Shown in pieces: positions 22,267 through 32,810 of a stretch of DNA of 64,000 nt. Location of the stretch: assembly GCA_018894105.1 (NCBI GenBank), contig CM032127.1:7704223-7768222 (forward strand). Direction: 5' to 3'. The notes below the pieces were generated by a model. That model saw only the letters and a program-made list of their open reading frames with translations, was not told the origin of the DNA and made no database searches. A program made the translations under genes and the position numbers. This DNA is from Jacaranda mimosifolia. Taxonomy: Eukaryota; Streptophyta; Magnoliopsida; Lamiales; Bignoniaceae. Numbering within the stretch: position 1 is the stretch's first letter; the number at the start of each line of letters is the position of its first letter.

Positions 22267-23179
22267 TGTTGGAAGTACAGATTATAAACAATAGTTTATA
22301 AAGTAATTATAAAATAGTTTATAATCACGGGGTAGTGTTTGTAAAACCCAGTATTATAAATATTTTAGAAAACGGAAAATAGTAGTATAGACATTCCAAA
22401 ATTATTCAGTTGCAATTTAGTTTAACATAAACATAAACCAAAGAAAACATATTAGTTTGAAATATAAGAACAAAAATACAAAGATCAGTATACATAAACT
22501 GAAACTTATCACAAAGTTTTGTATCGTAATAGAACTTAGACTGAATCACTAGAATTTCATTTGCCTTGAAGAAATTATCGCCTTTACTAGAGCAAAGGGT
22601 ACAATGAAACTTCCTACAGAATAAGACAGTCTCAAAAGCCTTTTAGTGCACTCTAAAAAAAACTTAACTTCAATCACTGCTTAGTTGCCATAAAATAATA
22701 AACAACACTATTGTAGAAAAATATGAGAGGAATAAAAGAGAATATATTATTATATGCTTTTAGTCTACACTCAACATACTAATTTACAAACTATAGGGGG
22801 AGCACTTTTGAAAGAACTCCTATGTGGGATAAATAATAGGTAAGTATCATATATTGGTATAGTTTGCCATCATTTTCCTTTGTTTCCAATTCGGGATAAT
22901 CTGGTTTATACTACCAACGTTTCCAACTCATTTGTTCAATTACCAATGTGGGATAAAGGACTAACCAAAATTATTTTATAATTCCACAAGTCCCACATCT
23001 TTATTCTCAGTAACAATGTGGAACAAATCCCACTTATAGAATTTATGCTTGTAATATCCCTTTTCCAAGCTTTAAACATCTATGGATTTAAGCCAGTAAT
23101 TGGCACTAATCTAAAAAAATAAAATATCTCTTTAACATATAATTAGCCACAAATATTAACAAAATGGGTGCCAATTACA
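22267..23179 (-). mobile_element. Copia 5' LTR
   Basis: The minus strand reads TGTAATTGGCACCC... to ...TACTTCCAACA, with TG and CA termini and about 913 bp. It shares the CCCACATTGG and GATGTGG blocks with the LTR starting at 63432. Its outer end lies about 75 bp upstream of the TATA-like box of the 23.5-kb gene. Confidence 0.85.
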
Positions 23180-23253
23180 ACACATTAATGTGTCAAAATT
23201 AAATTACGAGCTATGATTATATACTTCGCCGGTTTGTTGGATCGCTAAAATCG

Positions 23254-23260
23254 TATAAAT
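23254..23260 (+). promoter_or_regulatory. TATA-like box of the membrane-protein gene
   Basis: TATAAAT lies about 255 bp before the start codon, allowing a 5' leader of roughly 230 bases. This is positional inference only. Confidence 0.4.
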
Positions 23261-23514
23261 AAATTAATAGCACGAAACTTCGAGGAAGCTTCATTTGAAA
23301 TACAAATGGCGTCTTAAATTGTTAAAAAAAGACCTGCATGTGGTAGACTTGCGAAGAAATTTTGCAGAAATGGTTGAGTTGCTTTCAATATCGTATTATA
23401 ATCGCAAAGTCAATCAATAGATTAGGTAAAATTATTAATCAATTTCGAATTGGTTGAAGTTTTAAAAGGGGGCGCTAAATAGCCGTGGGATTATTGGAAG
23501 TTGATTTATTGATG

Positions 23515-24030
23515 ATGGATTCAGAATCATTAGAGGAGCTGAATCTGAATTACAAGGAATACAGCTTCTTCATTGATACTCTGGACAAAAAATTCCACAG
23601 CCTGAAAGCTAATGCCGGTCAATTGGCGGGAGCGTACGTGGTCTTCGTCGGTATTATGTATATTAAGGCAACTATTCCCTCCGCCGCACTGCAAGGAAAC
23701 CGCTGGATTTCTATCTGCCTCCTGGCTTTGGTTTCAGTTGCCTTCTGGCCAACGTTCATAACCACCGTCAACGGTTGTATGAGAACTAGACAGCAGCAAA
23801 ATAATACTTTCATGGAGCAGGTAAAGCTGCATCGAAAGATGCACTCGATCCGGAATGGCCGGAAACTGAAAGACGGCGCCGCCGCCTCCGCAGCCGCTCA
23901 GCAGAGTTTTGCTAAGGCTTTCGCGTCTGTGCGGTGTCAACGGTACGCATACGTCGGGGCAGTGCATTCTGCCTTGTTATTCTTCAATTTGCTCGTCTTG
24001 TATGCGCTTTTTACGATTCCCCGATTCTGA
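23515..24030 (+). CDS. Three-span membrane protein of unknown function, 171 aa
   Basis: This is the only intact-looking host gene. It is a single uninterrupted frame ending TGA 24028-24030. Two ATGs are adjacent (23512, 23515); the second has A at -3 and G at +4, the better plant context. The protein has an acidic N-terminus (residues 1-15), likely membrane spans at about 34-52, 64-85 and 144-168, and a basic, alanine-rich loop (about 89-140) with QVKLHRKMH and a GC-rich run of alanines. No signal peptide or catalytic motif is apparent, and I do not recognise the family. A broken copy at 3546-3750 shows the locus was duplicated. Expression is unproven: the upstream region is largely replaced by a copia LTR on the other strand. 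Confidence 0.72.
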   Translation: MDSESLEELNLNYKEYSFFIDTLDKKFHSLKANAGQLAGAYVVFVGIMYIKATIPSAALQGNRWISICLLALVSVAFWPTFITTVNGCMRTRQQQNNTFMEQVKLHRKMHSIRNGRKLKDGAAASAAAQQSFAKAFASVRCQRYAYVGAVHSALLFFNLLVLYALFTIPRF

Positions 24031-25383
24031 AGATCAGTTTGATGGTGGATTCCGGCCGGCAGTTCCAATTTAAACTAGAATTTCCACTATCAGATGATGA
24101 CTGATCAAACAGTATGAAGCTTGTTTTGTGTTCTACGGTTCCTGTAATGTACCAAAATTTCACTTTTCTTCCCGTCATGCAATTAAAAATAAACAGGTAC
24201 CGTATGTGAACCAATGATAGCGTTCAATTTGGTGGTTCCAACGAACCTGTTTAGTGTTTACTTCACTCTGAATTTCTCATCAAATTTAAAATTATGTTTG
24301 AATTTGATTTAATTATTAAATGAATCGAACTAAAATGAATTTTGTTCATATCATTATAGTTGGAATTGAGTACCTCAATATTTTAGATATATTTTTATCT
24401 TTTTTGATTAATTAAACTGATCTTGATTTAAATTATAAATCTCATTAAATAGAGAAACATGTTCAAATTTAATGTGTTACCTATAACATTAAATAAACTT
24501 TTATTAGTTGATTTAAACTGAATATTGAATAATTTAATTTTTTTTAAGCTCGAATAAATTTTTAACTAAAGATCTGAGTCGAATATTGAATAGTTTAAAT
24601 TTTCTTTTTTCTTTTGATCGATGGGTTATAACTAGTTTCGAAATAAAAAAGATCATTCTAGGTATGATTAGGATTAGGCAACTCTTACATGCAACATCTT
24701 TTTCAGGAAATAGCAGCCATGTTTCCCTAACAATTTGTTGTCTTATTTTTAAAACAATTACCTCATCTTTATGTCTTGTATCATATTTATATTCATATGA
24801 GAGTTTTTCTTTCTTTCTTTTTTTTTCTTCTTTTTTTCTATTTATTATGTAGATGCAACTTCAGGCCATTTGAGTTTGAGAACCCCAAAAGTGCAATGTC
24901 AATATCACTTGATCAATTGATTAGTGGTATGAAAGGATATTTGATTCTATTTTTTTTTGTTTAATTTAATACGTACTTTGAGCTCATTAAATTTAAATCT
25001 CAAACCTCACGCGAAGATGTCACTCAATCAATTAATTATGACATAGATAATTATTTGGTTGAGCATAAATTTCAACCAAAATTTATAAGGCTTACAACAT
25101 CCATAGAATATTTGATGAAAATTTAGAGAAAAAAAAAAAAAAAAACCTTACAAACTTCAAAATTAAGATGCTACGACTTTATAAAATTCTTACAAAAGAA
25201 ATCCAAATTAAAACAATTATTTTATAAATTACAAAATATTTTATAAAATATAATTTTTTTTAAAGATATATCAAATAAATTCAGCCTCACTGCTGCAACA
25301 TACAAAAATGGCAAGCAATCGCGTAAAACTTCTCATTATGCTTTTGCAATAAGGATATTCATGATTATATGGCACCCATGTAC
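24031..25383 (+). other. 3' flank of the membrane-protein gene
   Basis: The first 65 bp are shared with the pseudogene copy. 24100-25380 is absent there, though parts (24745-24860 and 25130-25400) resemble 35640-35960. It holds a T-rich run at 24810-24840 and an A run at 25127-25143. No gene was seen. Confidence 0.6.
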
Positions 25384-25625
25384 AACAAATCTTATCGGTT
25401 TTACTTTTCCCAGATAACATTAGCTAGATGCTTATTGATTTTAAGAGTGCTCCAATCTTATTCATGTAGTCTTGGGGATTAGTCTTCAAATAATTTTGAA
25501 GAAGGTGGCTCAAATGGGAGGTTATAAATTCGATCAACCATATCTTCGGCTTGTTTAGCATAAATATGTCAATGGCGGAATTTACGTACTCAAATTGACA
25601 CATACAAAAGAGAGAGACAAGAGTT
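25384..25625. repeat. Duplicated 3' flank, copy 2
   Basis: This matches 3836-4085 closely and 35930-36010 partly. It is non-coding. Confidence 0.8.
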
Positions 25626-26049
25626 TTTTGTCAATAAACAAAGTTAACAAAATAACTGTTATTAGATGATTAAAGGCAACAGTGGCGGCACCATACGTGC
25701 TGATAAGATTTTAAAATTCCTTAAACATATGTTATTTTAGAATTATTGTTTTTAAAGTAAATTAGTAATAAGATGATAAGAAAGGCTGACAAGAGCATAT
25801 TATTATTAGATTTAGGATTCCAAACCGTTTTGCCTTACAAACAAGTTCTTTCCACTTGTATAGAAAAAAACTTACACAATTTAAATACATGGTCCTACAT
25901 AGTACAATTATTTTACAGACACGGTTGGACCTACACACAGCTAAATAGTACAATAATTTTTGACAAACGGGTCTAACAAGGACAATAATTCAAAAAAATG
26001 AGCAGAAATTTCAACAAAGCAAAGCCTTTGTACAATAATTAAACACACT
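25626..26049. other. Spacer before the pararetrovirus
   Basis: AT-rich, with no credible gene. The exact left boundary of the viral sequence is not visible. Confidence 0.4.
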
Positions 26050-26077
26050 AAAAACACTTTTTATCTTGACGTACACA

Positions 26078-27076
26078 CTAAGTCAAAAAGCCTAGTGGGT
26101 AGGGTCCAAACACAATTGATGAAGTGTTCTGTTGGGGAGTTTGGACTAGCAGATTTTCCGATTCAGCAAATAATCCAACTATTTTCCACCATTGGCTATC
26201 AACTTCATATGGGTCCTGTGAATCAATCATTATATCCTCATCTACCTTCGCTTTTCCTTTGTCATTGGTTTGAGGTAGTGATAGTGCGATCAATAATGAA
26301 GACAAACAGGTTATCATAGCAGCTGAACTCTAAGGAGATTTATTGTGAGCAAGTGAATTCCAGTCAGATTGAAAAATAAGTTTTAGATATTCCCCACATA
26401 GATTCTAGTGTAGCCTTTGTGGTCTCAGTGTAAAATTGCTCAAAATAGGCTCTAGCATCATTCTAAAGTTTAATTGCATAGTCAATCGGCAATTTTTCCC
26501 ATGGAGCATCATCTTCAAAACTTGGCCAAATTTGATGTGAAATGATGGAATTTTGTTCTTCCATTTTCTCTGAAATTCTCTTATATCCTTTCCATGTTCT
26601 TAAAATTCCTTATTGAGAAGATAAGGAAAGACACCATATTCTTGTACTGAGTAGAAATATGGTAAATTGTGGATATGAGGAAAACTTTGCCTAGATAAGA
26701 TCAAAATGATAGAAATCCTTGGATTTGTTTTTCCCATTTGTTGAAGTTGGAGAACCTTGAACATTCTCATCCAAGTAGATAAAGGATAAAACCATTTTAG
26801 AAATGTTCTAACACATGGATTATTATCAAAATCATCAAACCAGCCACTGTGTAACTTAGCAATCCACTTGATAGACTGTGCAATGGGAAACTCCAGTGCA
26901 ATCTTCCATTGTTTAAGCAAGTACCAAATCATGCATAATAATTCCTCGGAAAGCATAAGATGAAATGGTGTAGAAATACTGAACAATGTAAAGAAAGGAT
27001 AGTCATGATGAAATCCTAAACCTCCAAAAGTATGAAGTCCACACTTTCTCATTGTGAGGGATTGATATTTCAACAT
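26078..27076 (-). pseudogene. Pararetroviral polyprotein, region after RNase H
   Basis: Two open pieces (27076-26600 and 26317-26078) follow RNase H on the same strand. The first is rich in aromatic residues (F, W, Y, H) and has a KWFYPLSTWMRMF block. The second has a hydrophilic KGKAKVDED segment and a DSQWW motif. Position and composition fit the poorly characterised C-terminal part of this virus group. Frameshifts separate the pieces. Confidence 0.6.
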
Positions 27077-27094
27077 GAGTTCCTTTGCTCGGGA

Positions 27095-27650
27095 CTAGAT
27101 TGTTCTAGTTTTAACGAGATCATGGAGTTCAGGGGGTAGGCTTTCAAGTTGGAATTCATGGGTTGATGAGACTTTTGAAGTAGCTAGGGAAGAAAACATA
27201 CAGATAATAGGAATGTGCTTTCTGGGAATTTCACAAAGTGTGGCTCTGGAAAGAAAATCTGCAAGCACATTATTTTTTCGTTTGATGTAATTCACACTGA
27301 AAAAATACTGAGAAAATTATTCTGACCATCTGAGTAACTGTTTGGGAGGAACAATATTAGGTTTAAAGCTCAGCATCTTAGGAAAGACATTTATAACCAT
27401 GTCTACAAAGAAGTGATGCCTAATGAGATGAAAATGAAACTTTTCAATACCTCGTTTGACAGCAAGGATTTCCTTGTAAGTGGAACGATAGTGCTGTCTA
27501 GAAATTTTGAACGATCCACTCTCGTATCCATATATATTTATTTTTTCATCCTTTTCTTCAAGGAGAACTGCTACCCAAAAGGATTCATTGGCATCTATTT
27601 GTAGAATTCTTTTCCTATCAGAAGGAATCTGCAAGGGGGGTAATTTCTGG
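27095..27650 (-). pseudogene. Pararetroviral RNase H domain
   Basis: Motifs seen are ILQIDANE near the start, YESGSFK, YRSTYKEILAVKRGIEKF, and downstream KQLLRW, then after a break KRKNNVLADFLSR. In the virus RNase H degrades the RNA template during reverse transcription. At least one stop (near 27316) divides the domain. Confidence 0.85.
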
Positions 27651-27651
27651 A

Positions 27652-28460
27652 TTAAAGCTTTATGGACATGATAGCTTTTTTGTGTGCATAAGACCATTCT
27701 GGAGGATTCTTTTTCAACATATCCTGTAAAAGTCTTATTAATGATGCTAATCTTGGTATAAAATCTGCTGCATAGTTAATGACTCCAAGAAATTGCTGAA
27801 TCTGTTGCTTAGAATTCAGATCATCAGGAAATTTCAACAATTCTTGAGCAATATATGGTTGGAGAGTATATTGCCCATCTTTGATATGCATACCAAGGAA
27901 ATTAATTTCCTTTTGAGAGATTAGCATTTTCTTTTCAGAGAGCATGATACCATAATTTCAAATCAATTCTTCAAATTGATGCAAGAGATATGAATGTGTC
28001 TTGATATCTTCAGAGAAAAGAAGTATATCATCTATGTAAATCAATGCATTTGGGAATAAAGGTTTAAAGATTCTGACCATAGCCTTTTGGAAGAGAGATG
28101 GAGCTATTTTGAGACCAAACAGTATAACAGTCCATTGAAAATGAGCATTTGGAATGCAAAAGGCTGTCTTGAAATGGCCATCTAGGTGAATTCCAATTTG
28201 CCAGATTCCTGCTTTTAAATCAAACTTTGAATATACATTAGCCCTAGTGAGATTGGAGAATAGACAATTCTATTATGGAGTGGGAACTTCTCATATGAAA
28301 GAAAGTAATTTAGAGGGTTGTAATTTATAACTAGTCTTATTTTACCTCTTGCTTGCTCAGCCCTTTTATTGACATAAAAGGCTTGACTAGCCCATGAAGA
28401 ATTTGTTGCTTCAATAAGTCCTTCATCTCTTAATTGGGCTAATTCTTTCGTGGCCAATTC
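27652..28460 (-). pseudogene. Pararetroviral reverse transcriptase domain
   Basis: The N-terminal part shows KELAQLRDEGLIEATNSSWA and a RGKIRLVINY block at 28457-28290. The catalytic YIDD is readable at 28027-28038. FLGMHIKDGQY and QQFLGVINYAADF follow at 27900-27760. Stops and frame changes between 28290 and 27945 divide the domain, so no active enzyme is encoded here. Confidence 0.9.
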
Positions 28461-28653
28461 AAGTTGATAAGTGGCATTCCCAAAGGACTTGCTTTTGTAG
28501 GGTTGACATTTATATCCTTTTTAAAAGGTAAATGGACAAAAAAATATGAATTTCTCCAAAGAGGATTGGTGCATTTGTGAAAAATTTCTGAATGAGATTC
28601 TGCACAACAATCTCTTATGAGTTTAACTTGGATTTCAGGGATTGTATCAGTAT

Positions 28654-29000
28654 TCATGGCAAGATGGTATTGTGGTTTGACATATGGAAAAAAGTAAGAC
28701 TTAAGACCTTCTGGTTTAGTAGCAACTTTCTTTTCCAAAGATGTTTTATGATATCAAACCCAATAATGATATCTTTGCCAGGTAATGCGGATCTAAGAAA
28801 TTTATGAATGAATGACAATTCTAGGAAAAATTGGATTCTAACGGGCTTACTGATCAAACCAATTGACAACGTGTCGCTGTTGGCCACTTGGAAGACTTCA
28901 TGGTGTTTTTTTTATCAAAAAGAGGTAGGGAGTATCCTTGGATTTAGAATTGAACTGGATGCTCCTGTATCAAGAAGATCAAGAACAATAATTGGATTAT
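28654..29000 (-). pseudogene. Pararetroviral aspartic protease domain
   Basis: DLLDTGAS, the aspartic protease active-site motif, is readable on the minus strand at about 28960-28985. Stops follow shortly after, then an open piece (28887-28654) with PGKDIIIGFDII. In the virus this enzyme cuts the polyprotein. Confidence 0.8.
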
Positions 29001-29229
29001 CAAACTTTTGAGGAATAATTTGTACTTGAACAAAGGGTACAACAAGAGCAAGTCCAGTTATCTAAATTCCAAAGATAGGAAATTGGTCCTCTAGTACATT
29101 TAGGTCTGAAGATGAGGCTTCATCGTTAGAAATATCTTCAAAGGCGAACAGTGTCTGTTCAGAAGGTTCATCTTCTTTGAAAAACAACGATTCCAATTCA
29201 TCATTTTCTATATCACACTGTGTTAGCTA

Positions 29230-29410
29230 AGAGATTTCTTTCAGAATTTTATCTCTCCTTCTATTCGGACATTGCTTTGCCTAATGTCCTCGTTTGTGGA
29301 ACATATGGCATCTGTCTCCTTTATTCTTTGAGGACTTTCTCCTAAAGAATCTCCTTCTCCTTCTTGGCCTCTATTGTTGATGATGCTTCCTATATCTCCT
29401 GGAATGTTCA
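29230..29410 (-). pseudogene. Pararetroviral coat protein C-terminus with zinc-knuckle remnant
   Basis: An arginine-rich run (RRRRRFFRRK) leads into a C-x-M-F-H-K-R-G-H-x4-C-P pattern. This is a CCHC knuckle in which the second cysteine is lost and a stop lies just after the histidine. It binds nucleic acid in intact coat proteins. Confidence 0.75.
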
Positions 29411-29445
29411 TGAGATTTTTAAAATTAAAGTATATCAATTTTCTC

Positions 29446-30901
29446 TAGGGGTGTCATTCGTGTGGGTTGGGTGGGTTTGAGTTGGGTTGAGGTAGGGATG
29501 TAACATAAAAATACCATACCCAAACCCAACCCAACATGATGTTAAACCCAAAAGGTTCAACTCTAACATGACCCATAAAATTTCGTATCGAGTTCAGGTT
29601 GACCTGATTTTTAGTCAGATTACCTAACAACGTGATAAACCTGACCCAACCCAACCCAACCTGATCTATTTATTTTATTTTTCATATTTATAAATTCCAA
29701 TATCATAATTGAGTAGAAATTTGATCTATAATAAAATCTAAATTTTGGCACAATAATTAATTAAGGTCAAGAAACACAATAACTTGTCATGTCAATGAGT
29801 ACTCCAAATACAAAAAAAAATAACAAACCATTGCTCAGTTAACAATTTTGATGACAACCATCAAATGATCAAAATGCATAATTAACTACAAAATAGTGAA
29901 AATTAAAGTCAAACGACAAAAACACATTGAATTCAATCGTCTTTGAATAGGAAGAATGGAAGTGTTATTACTTATTTGCTAATAATATTATTGTAATTTG
30001 TAAATTTGTAACTTGTAATTAAATTTTCAAAATTTAGATTTTTGGTATATATGTATTATTTATATTTTATTTTAGTTAGTTAAATTTTTCAGGTTGGTTG
30101 GTTAGATTGGATTGGGTCAGATTTATTGGATCATTGGGTTGCCCATTTATTTTTTCAGGTCACGTGGGTTGACTCGAAAACAACTCAATCTTTTTTTTTT
30201 TTCTTGGGTCATTTTCGAGTCTAACCTAGGGGTGTAAATGAGTTGAGTTCGAGTCGAGCTTGACAAAAATTGCGAGCTCGAGCTCGAGTCGGCTCACCAA
30301 ATTTTTTTAAATTAAATAAAAATATTAAATTATTAATATATCATAATTATTTAATAATAATTAATAAAATAATTAAAATTATTATTATAAATTAAATATA
30401 TATTAAATTATAATACATTATTATAATTACTATAATGATTTAAATTATAATATATTGTAATTATTGATAAAATATTAAATTATTAATATATTATAATTAT
30501 TTAATCATATATAATAAATATTTAAAATTAAAAAAAAAGTAAATTATTAATACATATTAATTAGTATATAATAAATGTTTAAAATTAGAAAAAGAAAGTA
30601 AATTATTAATATATATTAATTATTTAATTAATATATAAAAAATATTTAAAAATAGGAAAAAACTCATGAGCCGGCTGATGAGCTTTTGAACAACTAGAGA
30701 CTAGCTCGAGCTTGAAAAACTCGAGCTTTAGTCGGGCTATAATCGAGCCTGCTCATGAGGCTCATGAGCCGACTTGACTCGTCTTACACCCCTAGTCTGA
30801 CCCAATTTGACCCGAATCCAAAAATTCCAAACCCAAATCTAATTTTTTTTCAGGTGGATCATTGTCGTGTCATCAGGTTGGATTTGATTTTGACATCTTT
30901 A
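29446..30901. mobile_element. hAT-type non-autonomous element A, host of element B
   Basis: It starts TAGGGGTGTCATTCG and ends TTTTGACATCTTTA, an imperfect inverted terminal repeat with the T-A-R-x-G start of hAT elements. The flanks ATTTTCTC (29438-29445) and ATTTTATC (30902-30909) are an 8-bp target duplication with one change. Subterminal regions repeat ACCCAACCC and GGGTTGGG-like words in both orientations. No transposase is encoded. It is split by element B. Confidence 0.88.
30227..30794. mobile_element. hAT-type non-autonomous element B, nested in A
   Basis: It starts TAGGGGTGTAAATGAG and ends CTTACACCCCTA, 568 bp, flanked by GTCTAACC and GTCTGACC (8 bp, one change). Subterminal words GAGCTCGAG, TCGAGC and GAGCC are repeated on both sides. 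The centre is nearly pure A/T. Confidence 0.9.
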
Positions 30902-30946
30902 ATTTTATCACTTCACACAAAAAAAATATATCGATATGGGAAGGAC

Positions 30947-31766
30947 TAGGGTTGTAAATGGATATTTGAAAATTTGTTTACCGTTTGCATTCGTATCCAT
31001 TTATACAAAATTTATCCGCATTCGTTTAAAATGGATATTGTCCGTATTCGATTAGCAGATATCCGATTATAAATGGATACGGATATGGTAAATGCCTATC
31101 CGATCCGTTTAATATCCGATCCGAATATATATTTATTAAATAATATATTATTTATATTTTGTAATAAAAATCTCATAATCCATATATGTGTATGTATACT
31201 ATAATTGAAGAATTGGGAAGAAAAAAGAATAAATTTAAAAAATTATTTTAATATAGAGAAAAAAATTGAAGAATAAGGTTAATCAACATAATTGTTGTTG
31301 GTTGACTTAATAACTAATATGCTTAAATGCCATTATTATTATTATTAATAAGTACTAATCATCAATTATAAAGTCAATAATTAATTAAAAATTATGCTAT
31401 TTGTTTGATTGTTTCGTTTAATAAAATTATATAGTTCCTTATATTAATTAAAATATGTATTTGTTATATGTTCATAGATTTACATATTTGGATATTCATA
31501 AATAGATATCTAAATAATTATTATTGAATATGAATATAAAATAATAATTTAAATACGAAAAGGTTTAATAAAATATGGATGCATCTAAATAATTATAAAC
31601 GAATACGGATATATCCGAATCCAACCGATATCCTACGGATAAGAATTTAGATATCATTTTTAAATATCCGTCAAATTCGTATCCGTATTCGAATATTCGA
31701 AAAGTTAAACGAATACGAATATGAAAATAGTATATCCGATTCGTTTAATATCCGTTTACACCCCTA
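30947..31766. mobile_element. hAT-type non-autonomous element C
   Basis: It starts TAGGGTTGTAAATGG and ends CGTTTACACCCCTA, 820 bp, flanked by GGAAGGAC and GGAAGGAT (8 bp, one change). Its subterminal parts are packed with GATATCCG and CGGATA words in both orientations, around an AT-rich centre. The related locus at 55.9-56.15 kb lacks it. Confidence 0.9.
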
Positions 31767-31925
31767 GGAAGGATGCACCCGCAACCTCATAGTAAAAAGA
31801 GAAAAGGAAAGGAAAGAAAATGGGGAAATAATTAATCCGACGCAAGCCGTCCCTTAAGCATGCGTCATCACTCTCCGGTAGTGGTATCTTTAATTACATG
31901 GGCTGCACTTAAATAAGACATTAAA
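31767..31925. repeat. Segment duplicated at 56.0-56.15 kb
   Basis: Shared words include AAATAATTAATCCG, AGCATGCGTCATCACT and AAGTAAGACACTAA-like sequence. Together with 29416-29445 and 30902-30946 it is collinear with 55905-56155. Confidence 0.85.
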
Positions 31926-32108
31926 AGAGGGACAACGTATCGGACACCTAAAATAAACAAACAAACTTTTCGTTATGTGACATAAGACAAATGATTCACG
32001 GACGACACTCCACGAGATCAGTGGTGTTAGCTAGGAGGAGTACCATTGATTAATTATTGTGTTGATTTTATTTTATTTTTTGAACATTTTATATTTTATG
32101 CAGGTTCA

Positions 32109-32810
32109 CTTACACTATGTTCGGTTTAAAAAATTTAACAAAGAAAAAAAAATATTAGGCGAAAAAATAAAACAAAATCACAGAAATATGAAATCTCAAA
32201 TTTGTTTAGTTGTTAAAGAAAATAATGGGAAAATGAATGAAGAGATGTATGCAGTGGAGAAAGAAAGAGAGGTCAAATAGACTTTTTCTTCATTTTCCTC
32301 ACCATTTTGTGAGGAAAACTCATTTTTCTCTAACACACTACAGTTTTCCTTAACCCTATGTTTTGGTTCATGAATTTTGGTGAGGAAAAGAAAAGAAAAT
32401 ATTAAAGAAAATATTTTTGATTGTTTGTTTGGTAAAGAAAATACTAAAAAAATGAAAACTTGAGGGAAAATATAGTGTATTTGAGGAAAATAAATTTTCT
32501 TTACAAAATGGTGAGGAAAATGAATTGAAGTACTCTCTCTCATTCTTCAATACTTTCATCACTCCTCTTCCCTTCATTCCTTTCTTCATTATTTTCATTA
32601 ACAGCCAAACAAGTTTGTGATTTTATATTTCTTTGTTTTCTTTTTCTTTTCCCTAATATTTTCTTTTCCTTGTCAAAATTCTTAAACCAAACATAGTGTA
32701 AGTTTTCCTTTCTTTAGTATTTTCCTTATCAACCAAATAATAAAAAATATTTTTCTTAGTATTTTCTTGTCTTTTTCCCACCAAAATCCTTGAACCAAAC
32801 ATAGTGTTAG
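32109..32810. mobile_element. Compound MITE cluster
   Basis: A left end CTTACACTATGTTCGG (32109) has its inverted partner CCAAACATAGTGTAAG ending at 32702. A second, nearly identical right end CCAAACATAGTGTTAG lies at 32796-32811. Inside, a second inverted pair around TTTTCCTCACCATTTTGTGAGG (about 32293) and CAAAATGGTGAGGAAAA (about 32505) forms an inner foldback. Superfamily and target duplication are unclear. Confidence 0.65.

Larger units (their letters stand above)
20891..23179 (-). mobile_element. Deleted Ty1/copia element (gag-protease only)
   Basis: In minus-strand order there is a 5' LTR (23179-22267), gag, an intact CCHC zinc knuckle, protease, a polypurine tract GTGGGGGATTGT (about 20959-20970) and only some 68 bp of the 3' LTR (20958-20891). 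Integrase, RT and RNase H are absent: the reading frame goes from protease almost directly to the tract. The LTR start TGTAATTGGCAC recurs at 63432. Confidence 0.88.
26050..29415 (-). mobile_element. Decayed endogenous pararetrovirus (Caulimoviridae, Florendovirus-like)
   Basis: The minus strand carries, in order, the basic C-terminus of a coat protein with a zinc-knuckle remnant, aspartic protease, reverse transcriptase, RNase H and downstream polyprotein sequence. There is no integrase and no LTR, and the RT and RNase H motifs are of plant pararetrovirus type. Assignment to Florendovirus rests on remembered motif style and is tentative. Many stops and frameshifts break it, and the movement protein and most of the coat protein are missing beyond 29415, so it is a non-functional genomic fossil. 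Confidence 0.85.

Noticed and set aside
23485..23511. Upstream extension of the membrane-protein gene from position 23485
   Set aside because: It would start with GTG, which plant nuclear genes do not normally use; ATG at 23515 has the better context.
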